DNA of 64,000 nt from Pseudooceanicola algae (GTDB lineage: Bacteria > Pseudomonadota > Alphaproteobacteria > Rhodobacterales > Rhodobacteraceae), in contig NZ_CP060436.1 of NCBI RefSeq assembly GCF_003590145.2, positions 3,488,501 to 3,552,500 of the forward strand. Direction: 5' to 3'. The position numbers were made by a program, and so were the translations under genes. The notes below the pieces were generated by a model that did not search any database, was not told where the DNA came from, and saw only the letters and a list, made by a program, of their open reading frames with translations. Each line of letters starts with the position of its first letter. Positions within the stretch are counted from its first letter, which is position 1. This document shows positions 32,779 to 39,621 of this stretch, piece after piece.

Positions 32779-34148
32779 AGCTGAGGTATCTGGCGGTCGG
32801 AATCGTGACGGCGGGAAGCGTGTCTGCGACCGCCCTCGCGCTTTCGGGCACCTGGACACGAGACCCTGTTCCGCCCGGTCTTGCCGAAGCTGCAGTCTGG
32901 ACGCCTGAGGCCATGCCCATGCCGGCACTCACTGAGGCGCCGGTCCTCGGGCCGACCCTCACCCGTTCGGATGTTGCCCCGATGGTCAGCCCGTCGGCTC
33001 TGCCGTCTGCCGTCGTAGTCGCGCCATCGCTTCCGAGGGTCGAGCCTTCGCTCCGGACATGGTCACGCGAGATCGCCGCAGGCGAGACTCTCGACGCGGT
33101 TCTCGCGGAGGCAGGTCTCGACGCCCCGGGTCGCGCCGAGGTGGCGCTTGCACTTGCGGCAGAGTTCGACCTGCGTCGCTTGCGTCCGGGACATGCCCTA
33201 AGCGTCATCACCAGCCCGGATGGCAACCCAAGCCGCGTCGTTCTGGAGGTGGACGACGGCGTCCGGATCGAGGCTGTCTTTGGCGCGCAGGTTGTGACGC
33301 GCGTGGTGGCCCCCGATCCCGAAACCGTCATTCTGGCCGGTGAGGCCCGCATCGAAAGCTCGGTCTTCGCGGCGCTCGACGCGGGCGGCATCCCGGCGCG
33401 CTTCGCGGTCGATCTGGCGCAGATGCTGGGTGGCGCCGTGGATTTCCGTCGCGACCTGACGGGTGGCGAGACCCTGCGGCTCATGTGGCGTGAGGCGCGG
33501 GTCGGCGACGACATCGTCGGCCAGCCGGACCTGACCTTCGCGGCGCTCGACCTTGGCGACACGCTGTTCGAGATCGTTTGGCCGGAGGATGGCTCCGGGC
33601 GGGCCACGATCTACCGTAATGGCGTGGTCATGCGCGTATTCGCGCAGCCGGTCGAGGGCGCGCGGCTCAGTTCCGTGTTCGGGCGCAGGACGCACCCGAT
33701 CTACGGCGACACAAGGATGCACACCGGCGTCGATTTCGCCGCAGCCCGCGGCACCCAAGTTTATTCGACCGCACCCGGACGCATCAGTTTCATCGGTCGT
33801 CGGGGCGGCTACGGCCGCGTTGTCGAGATCGCGCATGGGTCGGAAACCATGACCCGTTATGCGCATCTGAGCGCCGTCCCAGACGGGCTTGCCCAAGGCG
33901 ACCGTGTCGCGGCGGGGGATCTCATCGGCCGCGTCGGCGCGACGGGCACCGCAACCGGCCCGAACCTGCACTACGAGGTGCGTGTGAATGGCCTGCCCAC
34001 TGACCCCCTCTCGGATGACCGGCTCGCCGAAGCGGCGGAACGAGTTGCCGACGATGGCGCAGCGCTCGCTCGTCTCGGCACCGCGCGAGCCCGTCTCGAT
34101 GAGCGGCTCGCGCGTCTGCTAATCGCCGACGACAATGAAAAATTGTGA
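32775..34148 (+). CDS. M23-family (LytM) metallopeptidase
   Basis: 457 residues. An N-terminal signal or anchor, a Pro/Ala-rich stretch, an OapA/LysM-like middle region (EIAAGETLDAVLAEAGL…LRPGHALSVI) and a C-terminal peptidase M23 domain. In the last, zinc ligands appear in RMHTGVDFA (His and Asp) and LHYEVRVNG (His), with YAHLS between. It would cut peptidoglycan cross-bridges in the periplasm or activate amidases. It is coupled to the SCO gene by ATGA, an unusual partner for a copper operon. Confidence 0.88.
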   Translation: MKLRYLAVGIVTAGSVSATALALSGTWTRDPVPPGLAEAAVWTPEAMPMPALTEAPVLGPTLTRSDVAPMVSPSALPSAVVVAPSLPRVEPSLRTWSREIAAGETLDAVLAEAGLDAPGRAEVALALAAEFDLRRLRPGHALSVITSPDGNPSRVVLEVDDGVRIEAVFGAQVVTRVVAPDPETVILAGEARIESSVFAALDAGGIPARFAVDLAQMLGGAVDFRRDLTGGETLRLMWREARVGDDIVGQPDLTFAALDLGDTLFEIVWPEDGSGRATIYRNGVVMRVFAQPVEGARLSSVFGRRTHPIYGDTRMHTGVDFAAARGTQVYSTAPGRISFIGRRGGYGRVVEIAHGSETMTRYAHLSAVPDGLAQGDRVAAGDLIGRVGATGTATGPNLHYEVRVNGLPTDPLSDDRLAEAAERVADDGAALARLGTARARLDERLARLLIADDNEKL

Positions 34149-34163
34149 CAAAGGATACGACCA

Positions 34164-34469
34164 GTGACCCAATCGCGCATATCGGCAAAGACGCTTCTCC
34201 TGCTTGCGGGCCCGTTGACCCTCGGTGCCTGTGCCATCCCCGTCGCCGGCCCGGCAGACCCGGATACGGGCCTCTCGGCGGAGATGATGACTCAACTGAT
34301 AACGATGGCGGCTCCCTATCAGGACCTGCAGTCGGTCCGCTTGCGGCCCGAAGACGGCTGCTACTGGTATCGCCATGCCGGACCCGTCGAGACGACGATG
34401 CTTCCCCTTCGAACGGTGGACGGCCGACCGATCTGCACGCAGCGCGTGGCGCAGGCCGCAGGCGGATGA
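34164..34469 (+). CDS. Small lipoprotein, function unknown
   Basis: 101 residues with a lipobox (PLTLGAC, Cys at about 23), so it is probably lipid-anchored. The mature part has an EDGCYWYRHAGPVETTMLPLR segment, given here by its landmarks GCYWYRH, and two further cysteines. I do not recognise the family. It follows the M23 gene by 15 bases on the same strand and probably ends that operon. Confidence 0.65.
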   Translation: MTQSRISAKTLLLLAGPLTLGACAIPVAGPADPDTGLSAEMMTQLITMAAPYQDLQSVRLRPEDGCYWYRHAGPVETTMLPLRTVDGRPICTQRVAQAAGG

Positions 34470-34527
34470 ACAGACCGGGCAGCCTGTTCCATGGCGCGAC
34501 GAAGATCTCTTCGGGCTTGGGGCCCGA

Positions 34528-35199
34528 TCAGCTATGCGCCGTGACCGGACCGTCTCCAGGAGCCGGGTAAAGGTGAGCCGTGACCCCGATCTCGACCTGC
34601 TCGTAAAGGTCGTTGATGTGGGGCATGACCATACGCACGCAGCCCGAACTGGCCCGACTGCCGATCGAGCGGGGGTGAGGCGTGCCGTGGATCCGAAGGT
34701 ACGTGTCCCGGTCGCCGACAAAGAGATAGAGTGCTCGAGAACCGAGTGCGTTCTTCGGACCCGGCTCCATTCCGTCTTCGACTTCTTTGTAAATCTCCGG
34801 ATTGCGGCGGACCATGTCCTGCGTTGGCGTCCAGTGCGGCCACTCCACCTTGCGCTTGATGGTGTAGGTGCCCGGTTCGTAGAGGCCGTCCCTACCAATT
34901 GCCACGCCGTAGCGCATGGCCGTGCCGCCCTCTTCGATGTGATAGAGGTAACGGGCGACAGCATCGACATGGATGTCGCCGGTCACAAGCCCGGGCCGGG
35001 CCTCGACCCGCTGCGGCAGCAGGCGCGGATGCAGGCCCCACGGGTTCGTCGTGGCCGGATCGTAGCCTGGAGGAGTGACCTGCGCGTCCCACGCGGCCTT
35101 CTGTTCGTCGGTCGGCCAAGAGCTGGCGACGGCAACTCCGGATATCGCGGGCGAGAACATGGCGGCGGTCGCGCCGATGAAATGGCGTCTTGTCAGCAT
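34528..35199 (-). CDS. L,D-transpeptidase (YkuD/ErfK type)
   Basis: 223 residues from the ATG at 35199. A twin-arginine-like signal (MLTRRHFIGATAAMF) is followed by the YkuD domain: RIHGTPHPRSIG and SRASSGCVRM, which supply the catalytic His and Cys. It would form 3-3 peptidoglycan cross-links or attach proteins to the wall. It is convergent with the lipoprotein gene and divergent from the ZIP transporter. Second cell-wall enzyme in this metal island. Confidence 0.9.
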   Translation of the reverse strand: MLTRRHFIGATAAMFSPAISGVAVASSWPTDEQKAAWDAQVTPPGYDPATTNPWGLHPRLLPQRVEARPGLVTGDIHVDAVARYLYHIEEGGTAMRYGVAIGRDGLYEPGTYTIKRKVEWPHWTPTQDMVRRNPEIYKEVEDGMEPGPKNALGSRALYLFVGDRDTYLRIHGTPHPRSIGSRASSGCVRMVMPHINDLYEQVEIGVTAHLYPAPGDGPVTAHS

Positions 35200-35396
35200 A
35201 ACTTGCAATCCTTCTATTTCCATTCAGTATTTCAAATTCGAGATTTATGGGAAAGAGCGGGCTTGGCCGGTTTTTGCACGACTCGTGAAGATATTCTCTT
35301 TTCTTTAAGCCTCCTTCGCGCAGAAATGACATCCCCACTTGCAAGTCATTCTCAACTATGTTCTGCCGACGCCATGGCGCTGACTGGAAGCAATCC

Positions 35397-36179
35397 TTGA
35401 ACGAACTCTCTCCAATCGCTCTCGGTTTCCTGGGCAGCCTCGCGGCTGGCTCCCTGACCGCCGTCGGGGCCGTGCCCGTCCTTTTCGGCAAGGTGCCCTC
35501 GCGGTCCACGCGGGACATGGCACTCGGATTTGCGGCCGGTGTGATGCTGGCGGCGTCGTTCTTTTCGCTGATCATTCCCGCACTGGATGCGGCAGAGCCC
35601 ATGTTCGACAACGGCGCGATGCCCGCTGCCATCGTGTGCGTCTCAATCCTTCTGGGCATGGGCGCGGTGGCGCTGATGAATGAAAAGCTGCCGCATGAGC
35701 ATTTCCGGTCTGGCCGCGAAGGTCCCGAAGCGGCCTCGCTTCGGCGCGTCTGGCTGTTCATCATCGCCATCACGATCCACAATTTTCCCGAGGGGCTCGC
35801 TGTCGGTGTTGGTTTTGGATCCGGCGGATTCGAAGGCGGTCTGCCGCTTGCGATCGGCATCGGGCTTCAGAACGCACCCGAAGGGCTCGCTGTGGCCGTC
35901 TCTCTGCTGGGTGAAGGTTATCCCAGGTTTCGCGCCTGGGGCATCGCAGCCTTGACCGGTATTGTCGAACCGATCGGCGGGCTGCTCGGTGCTGGAATCA
36001 TCACACTGTCCGAACCGCTCCTGCCTTGGGGCCTGGCCTTCGCCGCGGGAGCGATGCTCTATGTTATTAGTCACGAGATCATTCCCGAAACCCACCGTAG
36101 CGGGCATCAGAACAAGGCGACGCTGGGGCTCGCCATCGGGCTTGTGATCATGCTGTTCCTCGACGTCTGGCTGGGTTGA
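35397..36179 (+). CDS. ZIP-family divalent metal transporter
   Basis: About 260 residues from a TTG at 35397 with GGAAG upstream (…NELSPIALGFLGSLAAG); an ATG at 35358 adds 13 unlikely residues. Eight helices, with the ZIP metal site in helix 4 (ITIHNFPEGLAVGVGF) and helix 5 (QNAPEGLAVAVS), plus a late SHEIIPETH. It moves zinc or a similar cation into or out of the cytoplasm along its gradient. The 3' end faces the STAS-like fragment. Confidence 0.9.
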   Translation: MNELSPIALGFLGSLAAGSLTAVGAVPVLFGKVPSRSTRDMALGFAAGVMLAASFFSLIIPALDAAEPMFDNGAMPAAIVCVSILLGMGAVALMNEKLPHEHFRSGREGPEAASLRRVWLFIIAITIHNFPEGLAVGVGFGSGGFEGGLPLAIGIGLQNAPEGLAVAVSLLGEGYPRFRAWGIAALTGIVEPIGGLLGAGIITLSEPLLPWGLAFAAGAMLYVISHEIIPETHRSGHQNKATLGLAIGLVIMLFLDVWLG

Positions 36180-36650
36180 CGTACCTGAAAGCACCCTGCG
36201 CGCTGGTTGCCATCGAGTGGCGCCCAGTCCCGCCTGCCATGCCCACTCCACCGCCGACGCCGTCTCGCCACTGTCGAAGCACCGCATTTCGGCGCGGGTC
36301 AGCGCGCCTGCGAACGATGTCCCGCATTCCATCCATTTGCTGTCGCCGACGACTACGATGCGGGAGACGTTGTTGCGATGCGCGGTGTCCACCTTTGTAT
36401 CTTCTTGGATCGCGGCCAGCCCCTCGTGACCGGCGAAGCCTGTGAGGTCGACGACCAGCCCCGGGCAATCGGCCGAGGCCAGCCTTTCATGCAGCAGTTC
36501 ATGCATCCGCCTCAGGCCGTCTTTGGTGAGCTTGCCGTCACAGACGATACCGATGACATCGTCATGATCCTTCAGGGTTTCGGGGAAAATGCTTGTTATC
36601 CTCTCTCTTTGCCCCTGTGTGGCCGAAGAGTTCAGCGTCGTGATGGGCAT
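36180..36650 (-). pseudogene. SpoIIAA/SEC14-like (STAS) protein without its own stop
   Basis: The frame reads SIFPETLKDHDDVIGIV, then KLTKDGLRRMHELLHERL, CPGLVVDLTGFAGHEG and RIVVVGDSKWMECG, the pattern of small cytoplasmic SpoIIAA-like proteins of about 125 residues. Instead of ending near 36190, the frame stays open to 35643, antisense through most of the ZIP gene, so the native 3' end was probably lost at a junction. No good start codon fits; the ATG at 36650 lies within the CDF gene. Possibly still translated as a fusion. Confidence 0.55.
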
Positions 36651-37527
36651 GATGGATGTTCTCGAACTCGAGACTGGAATGCGTGATGCCAAAGTCCCCT
36701 CTTAGCCGGTCCTTGATCGCAGACTTGATCGCCTCGATGCGGGTCCAGCCCTCCTCGGTCAGGACGACGTGGCAGTCCAGCGCCGCTTCGTGTTCTTGCA
36801 TCTGCCACAGATGCACATGGTGAACGTCATCGACGCCCTCGATGCCGCGCACTGCATCGACGACGTTCCTGCCATCGATATCGGGCGGGCTGCCGAGCAT
36901 AAGAGTATGGATCGGCCCGCCGATCTCGGTCAGTGCAAGGTAGAGAATGTAGAGCGCGATAAGGATTGTGATGGCCGGGTCCACCCAGCGTAGATCGTAG
37001 AGGACGATAAGCGTTCCGCCGATAATCACCGCGACCGAGGCGAGCGCGTCCGACAGGTTGTGCAGAAAGAGCGCGCGGATGTTCACGCTGCCCTTCTGCA
37101 TCGAGTAAGTGAGTAACGCCGTCAGCGTGTCGATCGCCAGCGCCACGCCGCCCAGGATGACGACGGTCCAGCCCGCGACTTCCGTCGGTTCGATCATCCG
37201 CATGACGCCCTCATAGATCAGGTAGACGCCGACGAGTATCAGGGTCGTATAGTTGATCAGCGCCGCCACGATCTCGATCCGGCCGTAGCCGAAGGTCATG
37301 CGCTCGTCTGCGGGCTTGCGCGCGATCTTGCGCGCAACGAAGGCAATGACCAGCGACGCCATGTCCGAGAAGTTGTGAAGCGCATCCGCGATGAGGGCGA
37401 GGCTGCCAGAGAGGATGCCGCCGACGATCTGCGCCACGGTCAAAAGGGCGTTCGCCCAGATCGCTATGGAAACCCTACGGTCACCCGATTCCGGGTCCAT
37501 GTGCGCGTGGCTGTGGTCATGAGGCAT
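36562..37527 (-). CDS. Cation diffusion facilitator (zinc/cadmium efflux)
   Basis: 321 residues. A His-rich N-terminus (HDHSHAH) and six helices, with the metal site in helix 2 (ALHNFSDMASL) and helix 5 (FLHNLSDALAS). The cytoplasmic domain has HHVHLWQMQ and a His-rich end. It exports Zn2+ or Cd2+ in exchange for protons at the inner membrane. Part of a minus-strand operon that starts at a MerR-type promoter near 38700: transglutaminase-like gene, broken ZIP, this gene, STAS remnant. Confidence 0.93.
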   Translation of the reverse strand: MPHDHSHAHMDPESGDRRVSIAIWANALLTVAQIVGGILSGSLALIADALHNFSDMASLVIAFVARKIARKPADERMTFGYGRIEIVAALINYTTLILVGVYLIYEGVMRMIEPTEVAGWTVVILGGVALAIDTLTALLTYSMQKGSVNIRALFLHNLSDALASVAVIIGGTLIVLYDLRWVDPAITILIALYILYLALTEIGGPIHTLMLGSPPDIDGRNVVDAVRGIEGVDDVHHVHLWQMQEHEAALDCHVVLTEEGWTRIEAIKSAIKDRLRGDFGITHSSLEFENIHHAHHDAELFGHTGAKREDNKHFPRNPEGS

Positions 37528-37852
37528 CGATCATCTCCTTGTTCCTCTTCGGGCCGCGCCATCCTGTTTCGCGGAACCCTCGTTGCAGCAGCGTTCCCAA
37601 TCCGGCGCAGACCAGTGCGAAATAGACGGAACTGCCACCGGGAAAGGCCCCGGCAATCCGTCATCCGGCGAGGTTGTTCAGTGCTTCGTGCATCAACTCG
37701 ATCGCCACCACACCGATCAGGATGCCGGATTTTGTATTCAGCGCGATGCGAAGCCGCGGAGAGCTCCGTAGAAACTCGGCCACCCTGCCTCCGGCAAAGT
37801 TTCCGAGCCCGGGAAGCAGGGCCAATCCGACAATGATCCAAAGATGTTTCAC
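37517..37852 (-). pseudogene. ZIP-family transporter fragment with an in-frame stop
   Basis: From the ATG at 37852: MKHLWIIVGLALLPGLGNFAGG, then VVAIELMHEALNNLAG, as in the first two helices of a ZIP transporter. A TGA at 37661-37663 follows, and the same frame continues RIAGAFPGGSSVYFALVCAG to another stop at 37517. Helices 3-8 are missing. The TGA is probably a former TGG codon. Not functional. Confidence 0.65.
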
Positions 37853-37861
37853 GCACCCTCC

Positions 37862-38677
37862 TCAGGCTTTCGGGGGAGCGGACCCCCCTTTATTGAGTTT
37901 CAACAGGCGAGGAGCAGGATGGGTTTCCGACAACCCTGGGATCGACGGAACCTTGCCCGCGCGAATCCGGCTGACCCTTGCGTTCATCCAGTGACGGACC
38001 AGACGGGAATACAGCCAGTCGCGCAGTGGACCGAAGTCCTGGCGGTGCGAACGATAAAAGGTGTCGGGACTGTCGTAGAGGCCAAGGTCGCGAGCGATGC
38101 CGGTCTTCTGAATGTAGGTGTCACTGCCACGCCAGACGACGGGTGGCGCGCCGAGGCAGTCGGTCCCTACGCCATATCCGCAAAGGTTCTGTCGTTCGGG
38201 GAATGCCTCTTGGAGCCTTGAAAGGTAGGCGGCGTCGAGGATGAAGCCCTCGAGATTGACCCACGACCCGTCCACTTGGACTTCGACCCATGAATGCAGG
38301 ATTTCCGCAGGCGCGATGGCATACACGGCTTCCGGCACGACGCCGCGCTGGAGCGCCTTGTGGATCGTGAAGCCGTGCAGTCGGCAGGGTACAGAGAGCC
38401 CGCGCAGGAGCGCCATCAGCAAAGTGGCCTTGGTATTGCACTGGCCGTAACCGTCCGTCAGCACGTCGGACGCCCTGATATCGTCACGACGGTTGTAGCC
38501 GAAGCGGATCTCGTTCCGGACGAAATCATAGGCGGCGCCGATGCGGTCATGCTCGTCGAGATCGCGCCAGCCACGCCGGGCGATCAGATCCTCAATCGGG
38601 CCGACGGTGAAGTCGAGCAGCCGCGAGGGCTGGAGTAGTGGTGTCGTGATTTGTATGGCCGGTCTCCTTCGAATCAT
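37862..38677 (-). CDS. Transglutaminase-like cysteine protease-fold protein
   Basis: 271 residues. The catalytic triad of the transglutaminase core is visible: Cys in DGYGQCNTKA, His in ILHSWVEV and Asp in GFILDA. No signal peptide, so it is cytoplasmic. The nearest use of the fold is peptide or amide bond cleavage or transfer; the substrate is unknown. The ATG at 38677 lies only about ten bases after a MerR-type -10, so the mRNA may be leaderless. A Shine-Dalgarno AAGGAG inside the frame lacks a standard start behind it. First gene of the CDF operon. Confidence 0.8.
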   Translation of the reverse strand: MIRRRPAIQITTPLLQPSRLLDFTVGPIEDLIARRGWRDLDEHDRIGAAYDFVRNEIRFGYNRRDDIRASDVLTDGYGQCNTKATLLMALLRGLSVPCRLHGFTIHKALQRGVVPEAVYAIAPAEILHSWVEVQVDGSWVNLEGFILDAAYLSRLQEAFPERQNLCGYGVGTDCLGAPPVVWRGSDTYIQKTGIARDLGLYDSPDTFYRSHRQDFGPLRDWLYSRLVRHWMNARVSRIRAGKVPSIPGLSETHPAPRLLKLNKGGSAPPKA

Positions 38678-38686
38678 CCCGAGACA

Positions 38687-38717
38687 GGTGTAATTGCTAC
38701 AGTGACTATAGCTTCAA
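38687..38717 (-). promoter_or_regulatory. MerR-type promoter of the transglutaminase/CDF operon
   Basis: On the minus strand: -35 TTGAAG, a 19-bp spacer CTATAGTCACTGTAGCAAT, -10 TACACC. The dyad CTATAG-TCA-CTGTAG and the overlong spacer are the marks of promoters activated by MerR-family proteins. It matches the operator beside the merR gene 800 bp away. Confidence 0.7.
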
Positions 38718-38724
38718 GACATTT

Positions 38725-39048
38725 CTAGACGACGCGTGGAACGACGAGTATCACGGCAGCGCCGACGAGACACAGTCCGGCGCCGGTGAGGTCCCAGAGG
38801 CCCGGCCTCTGCCCTTCTACTGCCCACATTCAGAGCAGCGATGCGGCGATGTAGACCCCGCCATAGGCAGCATAGGCCCGTCCGGCAAACCCGGCCTCGA
38901 CTTGAGCGAGTAGCCAGCCAAAGAGGGCGAGGCTCGCGACGCCCGGCAGCAGCCACAGCGGTGAGGCGCCGCGCCACCAGGCCCAGATCGCGAAACAGCC
39001 GGCAATCTCCGCAAGGGCGGCCAAAGGATAGATCAGCGCCGCCGGCAT
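38725..39048 (-). pseudogene. YnfA/UPF0060 family membrane protein with a nonsense codon
   Basis: From the ATG at 39048 the frame reads [19 protein letters not shown], then [18 protein letters not shown], a textbook YnfA start. A TGA at 38830-38832 follows, and the same frame continues [20 protein letters not shown] and [11 protein letters not shown] to a stop at 38725. Family members have Trp at the TGA position, so this is TGG changed to TGA. Total length (107 codons) equals the family. The start overlaps the merR stop (ATGA). Confidence 0.8.
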
Positions 39049-39476
39049 CAGCGTTCGGCACTTGCATGATCCGTCAGACATTGGCCGTGATCTCGCAACA
39101 CCTCGAGAATGCGACAATCCGCAACCCTGTTGCTGTCACACTCGGCGATCATCCGATGCAATTCAGTTCGCAAAGTCACGAGCCGGTCGATCCGGATTTC
39201 GACCTCCCTTAACTGCCTTTGGGCGATGGCATCAACTTCCGCGCATGATCGGCCAGGGCTGTCGGAAAGGTCCAGCAACTCGCGGATCGCGTCGAGCGAA
39301 AAGCCAAGTTGTCGTGAGTGTCGGATGAAGGCAAGCCGGTCCAGCTCGGCATCGCCGTAACGGCGTTGGTTACCTTCTGTCCGGCCTGGCTCCGGCATGA
39401 GACCGATCTGTTCATAGTAGCGGATCGTCTGCACCTTCGTGCCGGTCCGCTTTGCGAGGGTGCCAATGGCAAGCAT
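39048..39476 (-). CDS. MerR-family metal-responsive regulator (CadR/PbrR/ZntR group)
   Basis: 142 residues. The MerR winged helix covers 1-70 ([32 protein letters not shown]). A dimerisation helix follows and metal-binding cysteines near 78 (RSCAEVD), 118 (ADCRIL) and 130 (GQCLTD), the CadR/PbrR/ZntR pattern for Zn, Cd or Pb. It is divergent from the P-type ATPase, and matching operators precede merR, the ATPase and the transglutaminase/CDF operon, so it likely activates all three. Confidence 0.92.
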   Translation of the reverse strand: MLAIGTLAKRTGTKVQTIRYYEQIGLMPEPGRTEGNQRRYGDAELDRLAFIRHSRQLGFSLDAIRELLDLSDSPGRSCAEVDAIAQRQLREVEIRIDRLVTLRTELHRMIAECDSNRVADCRILEVLRDHGQCLTDHASAER

Positions 39477-39492
39477 GAGAATTCTCCTGTAT

Positions 39493-39507
39493 CTACAGTC
39501 GCTGTAG
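39493..39507. promoter_or_regulatory. MerR-type dyad upstream of merR
   Basis: CTACAG-TCG-CTGTAG, perfect 6-bp arms, 17 bases upstream of the merR start. Likely autoregulatory site. Confidence 0.65.
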
Positions 39508-39551
39508 CTTATGGGGCAAGGTCCAACAAGACCTCTGCTATCAGGAATGGC

Positions 39552-39582
39552 TTGAACCTACAGTTGGTAGAGGTCCTATCTC
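39552..39582 (+). promoter_or_regulatory. MerR-type promoter of the P-type ATPase gene
   Basis: -35 TTGAAC at 39552-39557, 19-bp spacer CTACAGTTGGTAGAGGTCC with an imperfect dyad, -10 TATCTC at 39577-39582. The spacer length and dyad are typical of ZntR/CadR-activated promoters. Confidence 0.75.
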
Positions 39583-39621
39583 TGTGACTGAACGACTCGC
39601 ATACGCGGCAGGAGAACGGAA

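Noticed and set aside
38830-38832. Selenocysteine codon in ynfA
   Set aside because: The family has Trp at this position, no selenocysteine members are known to me, and no insertion-type hairpin is apparent; a nonsense mutation is simpler.
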